DNA from: Acridotheres tristis
Lineage: Eukaryota > Chordata > Aves > Passeriformes > Sturnidae
Direction of reading: 5' to 3'
Length of the DNA: 64,000 bases
Assembly (NCBI GenBank): GCA_037013685.1
Contig: CM072897.1
Location: forward strand, 17,530,643-17,594,642
A model generated the notes under the pieces. It was not told where the DNA came from. It did no database searches and was given only the letters and a program-made list of their open reading frames with translations. Position numbers and translations under genes: made by a program. Positions 12,959 to 27,900 of this stretch are shown here, piece after piece. How positions within the stretch are numbered: position 1 is the first letter of the stretch; every line of letters begins with the position of its first letter.

Positions 12959-15900
12959 GTGAGTGAAGTATTTTGGTTATTTTGGGCATTTACTTGGGCT
13001 TGTGTGTTTACTTGGCTTTGTTATGTTAACAAGTAGGTCAACTAGTTCAGTTTTAGGGTTATTTGGAGGATTTTATAAACACAACATTCTCTTCCAGAAA
13101 AACTTATAAGCCAAAAGATTTGAGGCAAGAAGGAAACGAGAACTTCTTTTAGAGAGTAAGCACTGAAGTGAAGTTACAGCCCCAGTAATTACAGTGAGAA
13201 GTTTTCTGGAAATAATTTAACAGTGAAGTGGATGAAAATGTTAAAACTGCTGAATAAAACAACTGTTGTAGCGTTTTGCTTGCACAGAAATCAATTGCAG
13301 AGGTAAAACTTTGTACTCTTGAGAATGTATATTCTCCAAAACATGACTATAATACCAAGAATTCTTGGTTTCTTGAATTCTTTCAGAGGAAATTTGACCT
13401 GAATGCTTCTAGTTCATCAGAATGCTCCCTAGGTACTGATACATTTAAGCAGTGTTGTGACTTTGGACAATTGCTACTTCAGGGAAATCTTTGTATACAG
13501 ATTCTGCTGGTTATTTTGTATTTCAGAAAACTCTCAAGCCTTCTGTCTTAAATACCCTTTTCATGTAGCAATGGGAGCTCAGGGGAAAGACACATGAATG
13601 TAAAAAGTTAACTTCCCCTTCTGTGTAGGAAACTGTCCTTGAATAGTGCTTGGAAATAAATTTCAGTATAAATGCAGTTTGTGCCACAAAAAGGAGTATT
13701 GCAGCATACTGACAAACTCGGGTGATGTTTATTAATAAATGATATGAACATTTTGTGTTTATTTTGGTGGGCATGAATGTGATGCACACAAAACAAATCA
13801 ATCTGCAGAATATTGCTTATTGCATGGGTTATGTGCTTAGCATTTGTCTGGTTTGGGAAAAAATGAGAATGTTCTTTCTTAGGAAAGCCTACTACTTATG
13901 TTTACTGGGATAATGTTCATCTAGGATACCCAGCCTTAAATAAGAATGTACAAGTGTCTTTTTCTGAAGATAGTTTAGGATGCATTTGACTTCTAGCAGA
14001 AATAATTAGGAAACTAATAAAAGTGAGAGTCTTTGTGGGCCATAATTAAAAACAATTGTAGAGGAACATTAGTGTTTTCCTGCATTTTTTTTGGATCTGA
14101 TTGCACAAGATGTACATCTCTGTATTGTTTACTTCAACCTGAAATTTAGATTGAGCTACATTCAGACAAGTCCTAGTCCTTAATCTTTAGGGTTTTCTGC
14201 CTAGAAAGACACAAAAAGGGGCAGTAACAGAAAATCTGGCCAAATAAGCTTTTTGCTTAAAGAAACTTTCCAGAAGATTGTGCAGCTTGAAGCTGGTGTG
14301 GCTGACATCAGAACTTAAAGGTTGTGATTGATGTTTCCTGTGTGCAGCTGCCTGCAAGAGGCTGAAGGCTTTGTTGTAAACATGCATGGGACTTGCTGTG
14401 CTGAATTGCATATGCACACAGGCTGCTTGTGTAGCTGGTAAGAAAACAGCTCCTGCTATCAAGATTGTACTTGCCCATGTAAAAGCTGCTGGGTTGATGT
14501 AATAGACACCTGTGATGGCCCGTTGGTTTCTCAGGAATCCACCCTGCACTGGGCTATGCCAAGGTGAAGGTACATGGGAGTGGTTGAAGAGACAAATACT
14601 TGCACTGCAAAATATGACTTCTTTTTTTGCTCCAAAGACTTTTTATTTCTTGTGTTTTGGTTTTCTCCCTGAAATTCTTCCCCATGGAACTCCCTCCCTT
14701 TCAGTGGCTTGCTCAGACTTTTTGCAGCAGAGTAGGAGGGGATGGGGACTACATGTAAAAATCCTAAGGCTTCTAATTTATCACAGACTTATAAAAATTC
14801 ACTGTGTTTAATTTAGAATAATCCAGAATGTTTCAAAGTAGCTTTCGTTTCATTTACTGCAGGTAAAGGATCATTAGTGCCATGTTGCTCTAAACTCAAA
14901 GTTACTGGAGCAAGGCATTGGACTCTTCCAGGAGCTCAGCTATGCTAAAGCAGTGCTAGCACATATATCCTGGTTTAGCCTTTGCTATTCCACTGCCCTT
15001 TCTACCTGCTTTGTGACATGGGACAGGTGTCAGCTGTTGGCAAACTGAAGAACATGCTCTTCAGGCATAAGTGTTTGACATGTGGAAGCCTTGTCATTTG
15101 ACATGGTAAAAACGAAAGCTGGTTTATGATGTTGAAATCATACATGTGTTTCCTGGAATATCTTCAGTGAGTCTGAAACTGTGTTACTTACCTTGCACCA
15201 GCATGCTGCTTTTGCTATGAAAATTTGTTGAAACACTAAAAGTGTTGAAAGATTATTAAGAATGTGATCAACATGGATATCATCAGGTCTGGACAGCTCA
15301 GCTGCTTGGTTGTCAATGTTGGACAAGTTTCAGTCAGCAGATGAAGAGGCTGCAGAGTTCTTCCAGCCCCTAGTGTCTCCTGAATTTCCTTCTGAAAATC
15401 AGCCTCACTTTAGACTTCCTAAGTATGAAACTGCAATCTGCCTTCTAGTGGCTGTGCTATGTAAGAGAGAAATCTTACTGCAATTCCCTTGTTCTGTTTA
15501 ATGTGATGGAAGTTACATGATGCAAGTCTGAAGCCTCAAACCTTATTTCATGAGATGTTAAGTATTACTCTAGACTATTTGAAAGTTTGCTTTTTAAATT
15601 GAATAGAGAAATGGGCTTAAATTCAGAGAGGCAGCTTTAATTCTCACACTCTAGACCTTAAACTTGCATGGAGGATGTCAAGAGTAAGTACACAATTCCT
15701 GGCATAAGTATGTTTACAGCTTGGATAAGCTCCTGTCTTGAAGTGCACTGCTTCTGTGTTAATATTTTAGATTATGTTGCCTCTTGCAAGCTCCCAGTGT
15801 GGCAGCAGCTATTTCTGTACTGGGAGTCAAAATGCAGGAATCAGCTTTGCTGTACTCTGAAACTGCCTGAGGCTGCTGAGTGTGGGGGAGGCCAGGGGAG

Positions 15901-18900
15901 GTGCTGTCACTGCTACCTGATAGCCAAGTAGTGGCCACACTCCAAGTGACAATTATTGCTTCCCTCTGTTTCCATTTGTACCCTTCTTCAGCACTTTCTC
16001 AGTGGTAGGCTAAGATTTATTGATGCATTTATTTTTATATAGATATTGTGGGTGTAGGTAGAGACACATAGAATAATTAAGTCTCTCTATGCTTAAACTG
16101 TGCATCTTAAATTCATTTTTCTTGGTAATCAGGAAACAGGGTGTTTCATAGTGAACCCAGCAGGATATTAATATCATCAAAGGTATCCTAAAATTGTGAA
16201 TGCTTTCAAACTGCGTTAGGCAGGTCTCTTCACACATAAAAAAACCTCCTAGTGTAGGCTGGGTTCCAGAAAAAATTGTTCTAAACTGTTACTGGATGTG
16301 CAGGACATTAAGGTAGGAAACAAAATTCCAAGAGATATTTGTGTTCTAAACCAGCATTATGGTGTCCAGAAGAACCACCAGCTCCTCAGAACTCCTGAAG
16401 CATTAAAAATTATAGAGAATGTATATTCTACTGGTGTCATTTGTTATTTTTATATTAATTATAATTGCTATAGCAAATTTATAAATGTACTGTATTTGGT
16501 CACTTGAGGATTTCCTTTCTGCAGGCTATTCACATTGCTCCTTTACCCTGTGGGTTCTGGTTGCTGTTTACTTTGTGCTTTAGGCAGTTTGTATTCCAGG
16601 GAAACTTCTGGTGTGCTGATAGCTCACTTTTCTTCAGTGGCCTCCAAGTGTGTGTGTTAAGCATTCATTTTACATTAGTCAAGCCTGTGAAGTTACCCTG
16701 GAAATACATTTAAATTGTTGATACATGACAGAAATCAGCTCTCCTTCTTGATAGTCTGTTCATGTACATACCAACACATACCAAAGCATGCCAGGCCCTG
16801 CTTAGAGCACAGGGCTGGATCAGGTGTCTTCCAGACGTGCCTTTCAGCTCAAATTATCCTGTGATTTTTCATACAGATGAGCAGAGGACAAGGGATAACA
16901 GTGGTGGTGATCCATGGCAGAAAGATCAATGGTATTAATTTAACTCCCGTGGAGGAAAAATGCAGCAATAAGGAAGAAGGGTGGAAGGGTTGTACAGACA
17001 GGATCAGCCTCTTGCTCTGCCACCACCTTTGCAAATTGTAGACACTGATTTCAAGCAAAGCAGCTGATCTAGAAAAATGAGCTGCAGTGTGAGTTGCATG
17101 AAGCTGCCCTGGCAATGTAGAATCCTGCCAGGGAAGGGGATCCCTGCTCTCAGCAGGTCTCTGCCTCCCCCTTCATGCAGAGATGGTGATTGTGTGCTGA
17201 AGCACACAGGAGCTGATCTGCCACCAAGCTGATAAGCTGCCACATCGTGTGCTAGGGCACAGGGTGGTGCCAGTGGAAGTGAGAAGGTGCAAAGCTGCTG
17301 GAGGCCCAGGCTGTGCCAGCCCCTCCTTGTCTCCAGGGTGCTCCTGCTCCTTGCTTGTGCTGCTGTGCTCAGGAGTGAGGGAAGCTCACAGTGTGTTAGG
17401 TCCTGGCTGCAGAAATCCCTTCTGAGTTTCAGTTCAGCTGACAGGACCTGTTGTGGGGAGGAGGGGGAGTGGAGGAAGCAGGGCAGGAAGCAGTTCTTAA
17501 CTCTCCAGCCCTTATTGTCTCTCTGTCAAGGCACATCCAGTACTGTGTTCATCTGCTTTTCCAAGGCCAGTGCCAACTGACCAGCCCAGTGCCTATGGTG
17601 CAGTCTTCCCTCACTGCTTAGATTTATTTTTGTATGATTCACAGAAGATGTAAACAAATTATTGACCCTGTGAGAAAAATTATAGCTCCTGGAATTGTAT
17701 GGTTTATGCAGTGTTTGTGCAGAGAAGGCCTCTCAACAAAATGTTGAGAAGTGCAACTTTAAGCATTTTGTACAAACAGAAAATAATAGTTCTAGGACTT
17801 GTGATTCTATCTGGCAACTAACTTTTTGATTGATGAATCTGATTCCTGTCTGCTAAAAGATTTCCTGATATTCCGGATACCCAGGAAGCTTCAAACGAGT
17901 GTAGAGTCTTAATGCTGATGAGAAATGGGACTGTTACAGGAGGGATTTTGCCAAAACCTTTCATGTCTCATGTATATACTCCTAAGAAAGACTGTGCTTG
18001 TGCCCCAGTCCTTTTGGTGATACCTGCTTTGTTTTTGAGTTAGGTTCATTATCTGCTTTATTTTGGGGTTGGGTTGACTATCATAAATGATGGAGGAACA
18101 AGAGACATGGTGTGATAGTGTTGTAATGCAGGCTGGTATTCCAGTTCATGGCCTCAGATGGATAAATAACATTCCTATGAAACACAGTGTGGAATTCTGC
18201 TGTAGAAGGGAAAAGCACTGAAGCTTTCAGATAGGCAAATGCTGCCCTTATGCTTTCACTGCTAGTGATTTGAGCTTGGAAATGAGCTCTTAACCCTGGA
18301 GAGACTGAATTTTTCCCTTCCAGTGGAGTAAGGTGAGAGCATTTAAACTGGCCAGAGCAAGGCTTTAGACATTTATTTTGGAGTGTGTGTGCAGAAATGA
18401 CTGTCTTGCACACTGCCCTCAAAAGTGACAAGACAAATCTCCTTGGTATCTGGAAGAAAAATCTGCAAATGGATGTATAATTTCTGCAAGCTTCATCTAG
18501 GGTATTATTTTGCAAATAATGAGGTGTTAACCTTTTTACAAATGAGTTTTGCAGTCCTTTTTTTGTCTTCCTGACATAGCTGTGCAAAGGCAGGAAAGTT
18601 AGGAAATGCAGCAGTATAGTCTTTTGTGTCTTGGCCTTAGCTAGGAATCTGAAGCTGCCTAGAGAAAGTGAACAGCTGTAGAAATCAACTGAATTAGTGT
18701 GGTGATCAAAGAGCAAACTAGATGTTTGCTGCAGCAGTAAATTTTTTTCTGGCTTGCATTAGTGAGTGTGAGGTGTTGCATAGTTTGCAGTTAACAGAAG
18801 CTGCAGGTTGGAAACACAAGTCAGATAGTGACAGACTGTGTCTCACCCTGACACAAGATACAGCAAGCAGAGTGCCTGGGCTCCAGCTCCTGTGTGCCTT

Positions 18901-21900
18901 GTAAAAGAATTCTAGTTGTGGAAAATCAGACTGTTCCTCCTTGGTTCTTCGACGGTCTGGTTATTTAAGCTGGGTAATGGGAATGGCCCACTTTGTCTCT
19001 TGGAATGTGACCATTTGCTTATTCCATAGTGATGTGTGGCTCAGACACCCCTGTTTGCAATAGATGCTGCTGTCAGGGTACACTGTTTTTCTGCTCATGG
19101 CTTTCTTCTTAGACAGGGGAAGATGAATGGGAGTCATGGTTAACTTGCCACGTCCTTGAGTTTCTATTGTGGGGACTTCACTACAAAGATTGCAGAGGAA
19201 ATTTATTCCAGCCTGAGCAGATTTAAATGCTGTACACTGGCTTTAAGTTTAGTATCAATGTGTGAAGAAAATTCAAAATACATTTCTCTGTGCTTTGATT
19301 TACATAAACACAACCATGTTTTCTTGGTTTTTGTAGCTTCTTCAGCAGCTGAAGCGATTAATATGTGACCTCTGCAGATTATATAATCTTCCTCAGCATC
19401 CAGATGTTGAAATGTTAGATCAGCCGTTGCCAGCTGGACAGGTAAATTAAAAAGCTGTGGACACCTCCTTATGCCAGCACAGGAGTTGTTTTCTTTGACA
19501 CCAAGAAATAAGATAATGGGAATGATTAAACCTTGTGTAAACCAGAGCTGAGCTATGGAGCACTGCTGTGTTACGATGTCTTCAATCTGAATTTTGTTTG
19601 CAAAATCCATTTAATAATGGTGTGATAATATTACACAATTCCCTTTGAAGTTTCTGTATCACTGAAAGGTGTGTATGTGATAGCAGTGCTGTCAAGTTTA
19701 ATTCCCTCCTAAACACTGTTTGAGCCAATCTCTGAGCACTTGGAGTGCTTCCCAAACTTACTTTTTCTGGAATATTTGGCTCTTTGTTGAAGAATATCTG
19801 TTTCACAGTGTGTGCTTGGATGAACTACTGTTGATGTTTTCCTTCTTCAATCCCTTGCAGAGACGTGGGATATCAAGGCCATATGCTACTTAGTGTAGGG
19901 AGTGCACTTGAAAAATTAAGAATTGTGAAGGCCTTTGAGGTGTTCTTATTAACCAAAATGTTTTGTATTGTGCTGAAAACAGAATTGGTAACTGACAGTA
20001 ACTGTTCTTTTTTGTATTTTTAATAAGATTACAGGATGTTCTTTTGCTTGCACATATTAAGATGACATGATAGCTAAAATACTCCTGTAGAGTAACAGAT
20101 GGCTTTCCTGTGGTGACAGTACTACAGTAATAACAAATAACTTGCTTAATTTTTGGTCATGTACCAAATTGTAATTCCATAGGTCTTTTCTCTGAGCTAC
20201 CCACTCAGCAGTGCAGCTGTAAGGCAATGGGCTGTGCTATCAGGGTGCAACTTTGTGAAGGGTCTCACATGCTGTGAAACTCAAAAACAAACTCATGGAA
20301 GGTTTCTTAGCCAGAAATGTCAGACAGTTTCAAGTTAAATAAGAAGGGCCTTAGTGACTCTGACCAAAGATTCATCTGGTCCCATATTTTGTCTAGAGCA
20401 GTGTCATTCTTCCTTTGCCAGAGGAAGAGTAAGCTGAAGACAAGCACATCAGAATGCTCCCGAGTATTTCTGCAGCTCAGACTTCCTGAGCTTGGAGTGG
20501 CATCCTGAAAGAGAAAGGCATAAAAATGAACTCAATGTATAGTTTTGGTATTTCCTCAAGTAGTCTAATAGCAGTGGCTGCATGACAATAGTGGTGACTG
20601 CATGGAAGTTCTAGGTAGTGAGAAAAAGGATCCATTAAGTTCTAGAGGTCTAAAGTTGGTTGAGCTTTTTCTTTCTAGGGTATAGATGTAGATGGATTCT
20701 TGTCAGAATCATGATCTGATTTAATGGTTAAGGGGCTGTGGATTTAACCCAGTTGATGTGTTTGCATTTGTCACTGTCTCAGAATAAAATGTTCCTTATC
20801 TGAAACTAAAGTTTATGCTTATAACTTAATTGGAATTAATTGAGACATTTTATTTATTTTGCTTCATGCAAAAATCTCTTTGCTGTCATATCCCAGGAAA
20901 GCATCTTTATGTATCTTACCCTCATCTGCAAAGGACTGAAGTTTAACATGTAATTTTTGCATTTACTGTATTTGCTATATACTCTCTTTGAGAGTAGACT
21001 CGCTGATTTTGAAAGCAAAAAGCATATGCAGAATTTATGCAGACCCCTCATTGTTGTATTGCAGAATGGAACAACAGAAGAAGTTACATCAGAGGAGGAG
21101 GAAGAAGAAGATATGGGTGAAGTATGTCTGTATATGAGGTTGTTGTCTTATCTAGTAGAATTTTGGCATTTTGCTCTGCAATGTCTGGCTAATAATTAAA
21201 CTGAACTGTAAAATGTAACCTCCCTGGAGCTCAACAGAAAAGATAATTAAAATTTGGATGTTTACCTGAATGTCAGCTTTCCCTTCAACCAGAAAACGAG
21301 TGAAATTTTCTTCTTAAACCTAGATCTCAGCTGTGAGGTACTTGGATACAGAGAATTGGACATCTGTTTGTGCTTTAGTCAAACAATACATAACATTGTG
21401 TGCCAAATCAGTAAGTTTTTGCATTGTTAACTCCTATTTTCAAGCAGCATGTGAACTGGCTCTGATACAGTTGGAAGTGCCTCCCAAATTGAAGCAGACT
21501 GGCTAAGATTAAATCAGTTTGCCGACTCATTAAATGGGTGAGCTAGTTTTTGAGTGTAATAAATTGAAGGAAATGGAAGGACATCGAAACAGACACACTA
21601 AACTTTTATGTTCATGTCTGGCAACATGGTGCTCTCTTAAATGAGCTTTTTAGTTGTAAGAATCACCCTTTTTCCTTGCTTCTGCTACACATTAGAATCA
21701 CTCCAAGGTGCTTGCTTTCTACACCACCACAGATTGCCTTTTTATAGTAGAACTGTTCTGACTACTTCAGATTTAGATTTTTAATGAAGAATGAACAACT
21801 CTCTCTGAATAATGATCTTCCTATAGGAAGGATCTAAATGTTACCAAGTTGTTAAATTAATTTGAAGCAGCCTTTCTTGCACCATGTTTAGCCTGATCCA

Positions 21901-24900
21901 GACTGTTTGCTGGAGCTGGTGTTTCTGTAAAGATGGTGTCCCAAGGCTCTGATTGCTTGCAGACTGCTAGAGTAGCCTTTTACATTCTCTTTGGGTTACT
22001 TTGTACAAAAAAGAAACGGTCTGCCATTACTAATCAGCTGTCAGGGGGCACTGTGCATGGCAGTGATACCTGCAGCCTGTAATCCAGTCCCAGTTCCAAA
22101 TGGAGAAGCAGTTCACAATTCCTCAGCTCTGTCATTGGAGAAACATGAGCATTTTGAAGAACACCCAGTCTAAAGTCTGTTACAGCTGAAGGAAGCAGTG
22201 TTGTCAAATGCACCAGGTGTGTTTGTGACATAGGACATCCCTGAGTTTGAGCTTTCCTGCCATGTGAGATGAGCCTGTCTCAGGATACAGAGTGCAGGGG
22301 TTTAGTGCCTCGGTACAGAACATGGAACTGAAGTGTTGGCTCGTGTGAGCAGAATGCCTGACCACAGAATTTTGTCTTAGTCCTGATTCCAAAATTACTG
22401 CATCTAATCTTCAGCTGAAATGTTAACCTTGAATAAAGTACACAGTTTTCTAATATTTAACTTTCCTGAAGGGTTGCTGTAGCCCTGCCAGAAATGTTAA
22501 TCACTGCTTGCAAGAAGTGTAGTATAGCTAGGATTCTAACTGCAAGAGTCTGCTTTTGAAAATGTCTTGGAGCCACCCTAATTTGGGGTACTTTTGGATT
22601 CTCTAGTCTGGTTTGCTGCCTGCTTCAGTGGGCTAATTCTCTACAATCCTGTCTTCCTGCAGAGGTTGTGCTTGTTTCTGTGACCAGAAACATGCTGTGA
22701 ATTTGGGTTGCAGTTGTATTATGAAGGCTCCCTGTACTTCCAGTGGATATGTTGGCTGAGGGTGAAGTTAGAACAAAACAGAAATGACATCCAACAATCA
22801 CAGATCCATAGTGCTGTGTAGTATGTGGCTGTATCCCACATGCCCTTGGAGAGGGTTTCATTGAATGAAGAGCTCAGTACAGTTACTTACAATTAACCTC
22901 TCTCTCCTGTAGGACATTGAAGATCTGGATCACTATGATATGAAGGAGGAGGAGCCAGTTGATGGGAAGAAATCTGAGGATGAAGGCATTGAAAAAGAGA
23001 ACCTTGCAATCTTAGAAAAAATCAGAAAAAATCAAAGGCAAGATCACTTAAATGTGAGTTAATGATTCCATGCTTCTTCTTTGCAATACTTCTGACTTTA
23101 AAATAGAGATGGTTTTCAGCAAAGAAAGCCCATTACCATGCACCTAGACATAAATTAACCTGTAGATGACTGTTTAACTGCTCATCTCCAGAGGTGTCCA
23201 TGTGGTTGTCCCTCTGTTTCTTGCTTGGTGCCTTTGTTACCAATATTACTTCTCCTTGCAGAATCAGCAGAATGCATCTAGGCTGAGAGTGTGACTTTTG
23301 TTGCCAAACCCTTATTAAAGTAAAAATACTAAAGTTATAATTAAAATTGCCTGTACTAAAAGTCATGGGTGACTTAAAATACTTGGTAAACCTGTGCTTT
23401 AAACCCATTTTGTGCATGAGTTTATTTTTCAGTAATAGCTGTGCTACTTGGAAATTACTGACAGGTGGTGGATTGTTGGCACTTTTTTTATTGCCATGTG
23501 TAAAATAAGGGGCCTTCAGAGCTCTGAAGTTTTGTTGTCAGTTTTGAGTGATCTTGCCAGCAGGCAGCTGTAGATAAAGTGCTTGTTCTCCAGAGGCTTA
23601 GAAGCATTCTGTCCCAAGTGCCACGTTCCAGAGGGGCTTCTCCTTCTCAAAGGTGCACGTAGGACGCTGTGGTGATGTCATACAGCCTTAATTTCATTTA
23701 CCTTGACTCCCAAAGAAATAAAAGCTTTTGTTTCATAGAGGCTTAAAATGTGTAAAAAATTTAATACTTCTGTTCATGATCTGTATAATCCAAAGGGTTT
23801 TTAAATTTTGACACCCAAACCTGATTGGCATTGCAGGGTTTAAAAGCAGGTACGTGTCAGGTGCCAAACTGCTTTGGCTGTATTGCCTAGTCAGGTTTTG
23901 AGACTTGGCTAACCATAAGCACAAGTGTCACTTACTGGTTTTGTTTAAACTTGAATGTTCACAGTTTGAGAAGATACATAGTGAGGTTTTGTGTGTTTGT
24001 GTGTGTGTAACTCAACTCCTAATAGTAAAGAGCCTTTAATTGTTAAGGAAAACATATCCTCTTGCAGCCTGAAAGACATGACCTGCTTTACAATCATCTA
24101 AAATTTGGTAGACAAGAAAAAAGGTTTTTGTAGTGTCAGCATTCTGCCTTGGTGCAGAAAGCCTCCTAAAACTGCAGATTTTCTTTTGCTATCTGTTCTT
24201 TTCCCATTTGGCAAATACTGCCTTTCCTTTTGCTTTTTCTCTCCACATTTAGTGGAGCTGAAATGAACACTGTTGGTTTTCTGTTTGACAACAGCAGATT
24301 CAACTTACATAATAGCTATTTCTCATGCCAAGACACTCTCGTTGATGCTGGTGCATAAACAAGGTCAGCTGAGTACAGGGAACAGGGTATTCAACTGCTG
24401 CTGAGGAACTGTGGTATTTTTGTGGGTCACCAGAAATAGCTGTGCTGCTGAAATAATTTCTCCAAGGACTTGTCAGAGTTTACTCTCAGGTGCTGGAGAA
24501 CCAAAAGCTATAGCTGTGCTACTGACCCAGGAAAGAGCTAACCCAGTAGCACGTTGTTGGTCCTCCTTGCTGCCAAAACAGGGGGCTTCTGACAGAATGT
24601 GTTAACCATGCTCTAGGACAGCAGAAGTTTGCTGAGTATCCTAACACAAAGCAAAATTTAAATCTGTACAGCCCTCACAACTGGGTTTCTTAGAGGGCAG
24701 GATGAGTTTGACAAACCCAAATGCAGTGCCTAGTGTGGTTTTTCACAGGAGCCCTGCAGCCTTTTGGGATGCTCTGGTTCCTCAGCAGAGGCCAGTAAAA
24801 CAAACCCATGCCATTTACATGCTGCTTGTTGGAAAAGGGAATGTGCAGCATAATACAGGGCTTTGACTGGTGCCCAGGGCAGCCAGAAGACTTTGCAGTT

Positions 24901-27900
24901 CCTTTCCATGTTCTTTGGCCCAAGTCCATGGGCTGTCCTCTCTGCACTTGGCTGCAGTACAGACTGGAGTTACAGATCAGGCTCATGGCAAAGCAGTGCA
25001 TGCACCCCATTCTCATTTACTCCTGATAGGTTAAAGACATTTTTCTGCTTCTCAAGGTGTTGCCATAGGATTGTTTAGGGTTTATGTGTGTTGTACAAGT
25101 TAAGAGTGTGTATTTACTAACTTTGTAAATGAGTTCTTTCCTTGGCAGTATCCTTAATGCCATTCTTCTTGCTGGCATCAGGAAATAAATTTGGCTCATG
25201 GTACAGTATGTAACTTGGAGCAAGAATTAATCCTCCTCTTAACATTGTAATAACTTTAAAGAGCCACTTGGTTACCTGGAGTTAAAAAAGGTCTTTGAAC
25301 TGGAATCATTAACTTCAAATATTTAACAACTTGCTGCTGCTTGCTTTTCAGAGGTCTCTCCCCACAGTCATTTTAGAGATTAATGCCTTTCTTATTTAGA
25401 TAATGCTATTAGCTTTTCCTATTTCATACTGAGGAGTTTAAGCACTTCCCTTTAGAAGTCTCCAATGTCTCTACTTTCATCTTCAGATTGTATGAAATCT
25501 AAGGTGTCATTTCTATTTTTAGTCTAATCCTTGAAGGAAGTATGAACCTACTTTAACTTCCAGGAATGAATGTGCTCCTGTACAAATATGGAGAAAGTTC
25601 AGTGACGATGAACTTGTGTTCTTTAGCTCTTTTTGGGTCATTTTAGATTTCAGTTTATTATCTTGGAGAAGTTCTCATGTGTTGTTTCAGCAGGTAATTT
25701 TTGGTCTTGTGGCTAAATCTCCTGAAATATACTGAGTGAAGAGGTTTCCTGTAGTGTTCTGATGTGTTCACAGTATTTTTCTGATCAAACCAAAAACAAG
25801 CAATCAGATCTTTGGATATAAAACTGCAGTGACCTGCACCTCCTACCCCCTATAACTTGGTGAGGAGGGCAGGCTGTGGGTGCATTTTGAGGGTTGGAAG
25901 TGGGGAGGGGAAAAACCCTGGTGTCTCTGTGGCCTTAGTACAGCAGGGCAATGGCAAGTGCTGGTCCAACTGCACCATTAGTTTCATGTTTCCAACTGTG
26001 GCTCGTCCTTGGGGGGAAGAGTTTGAGAACAGGACAGTAGTGATGCATCTCGTGAATATTTTTCATGTCCAACAGTTTTGGCTGTGAGAATTCCTGCATC
26101 AGGTATTTCTGTTATTTGCAGCTCTCAGCAACTGGCATGTTGTCAGCATAGATGTTTGCCTCTTGTAGCAGGGATTTCTCCAGCTTACCTGCTCATTGTT
26201 CTGGAGAGCCACAAAATATGCTGGTACAGGACAGGATGATTGAGATTTTTGTGCCTATTTGATTACTTACTAGGAAAAAAAGTCACTTTGGTCTGGTCTG
26301 GCATCTCATTTAGCTACTTAGATGAAATGGCTTTGCCTTTCTGCTCTTGGCATCAGCCCCACGTGACAGATACCTGTCACATCCCATGACTGACCACTTA
26401 CGTCTGAGGCAGTTGCAACTATAAATCTTACTGTCACCATTTGAGAAATGGGAACTTTATCTCCCTTGGAGTGTCAAGTCCCACTTTTCCAGAAGGATAC
26501 TGTTATTTATATCTGAGTTCAGTCTTTGAAATGATAACTTGCATGTAGTGAGGTATGGAAAAAGTTTTTAATTTTAGTATCACTGTAGTCAAAACTGACC
26601 TCAGTGCTCTGTATCGTGCAGTGGTGGGATGCAAGTCGTGCTCTCCTCTCAACTGCACTTTACAGTAGCTCCAAAACCCTCAAGTGACACCAGAATGGAG
26701 ACGTGCTTCAGAGCAGTGGTGTTTGGCATTAGGCTTACCATCAGCTTTAGCTGTTACCTTCCTCTGCAGGTTCCTCCAAGGGTACTTCAGAGCACATCAA
26801 ATAAGCTCCTGTGCTAAACTGCTTAAGTTAAGCTTGCTATCCTCTTTCTCCTGATTGTAGGTTACTGGTTTACAGGCCATCCATTCTTTAGAGTAGCAAG
26901 TGTAACTATATTTAATGCTGCTATATAAGGAGTGAGCAGCCCAACCAGAAACTCCTAGAGGGAAAGCAAAGGGTAAAAAACACTGTTATGGACAAAGTGT
27001 GCTGAGGCTTGCTTACACAGTACAGCTTACCTCTTCAATACCACCTCATTTATCAGCAGTTTTAATGGCAGTCAGGGGGAAGTGGGTGTGTTAAGCTTTG
27101 AGTTTTAAATGTTTCCAGTACAGGAGATACTTAAATTTTCATTTGCCAAGATGAAGTTTGAACATCATGTCTAGAAATTCAGTAGTTCAGTTGGATGGAA
27201 ATGGAGATGCAGAGAATGGGGAGAGGTAGTTTTCCACACGATGTCTTTGACCATCTAACTTGCTCTTAAATTGCCTGTATTTATAGGTTGGCAATCTGTG
27301 AAAAGTGTAAGAAAATTCCTTCTCTCAGTAAGAAATACAGTGGAAGGGGCAAGGATCTGCTCAGAAGAAAATCAAAGTCTTGACACTTGTCTATGGAATC
27401 TTTCCTCCAGGCTCAACATACTGATGAGTCTCAATCTTAATGCTCACAAAGCACAGCAACCTATACCAAGAATGGTGGTGACCACTGCTGTGTTAACTGG
27501 TGAAGTGTAATGCTGCCTTTTTCAGCTAATCTGTAAATAGCAGGTGTTAATAGTAGTAATATGCAGATATTGCATATAAACAACCTTTTTCCATAAGATT
27601 TAATGTACTTGGTGTTAAAGAAATCCCTTCTTTGTCTGATACTGCTCTATAGAGAGGCACGTAGTAAACTGAGAAATTCTTTATGTAGCTTTTGTTTGAT
27701 CAGATGGAAGGAGTTGTCTGTTATTTTCATGTTTAATTACATGGTTCATCTTTCATACTGGTCTGTTAAGAAAAACTAGTGGAATTTCAGACATCTGCAT
27801 AATTAAATCCAAAAGTGTATGCAAATGAATGGCCTTAAAAGAAAAGTCTACAGATTCTAGTGTGGAGCTAAGTGCATTATTTGATATTACTGGACAGAGA

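Noticed and set aside
24690..25026. Open frames on both strands in UBE2Q2 intron 5
   Set aside because: They overlap antisense to one another, carry no recognisable motif, and could not be joined to any exon.
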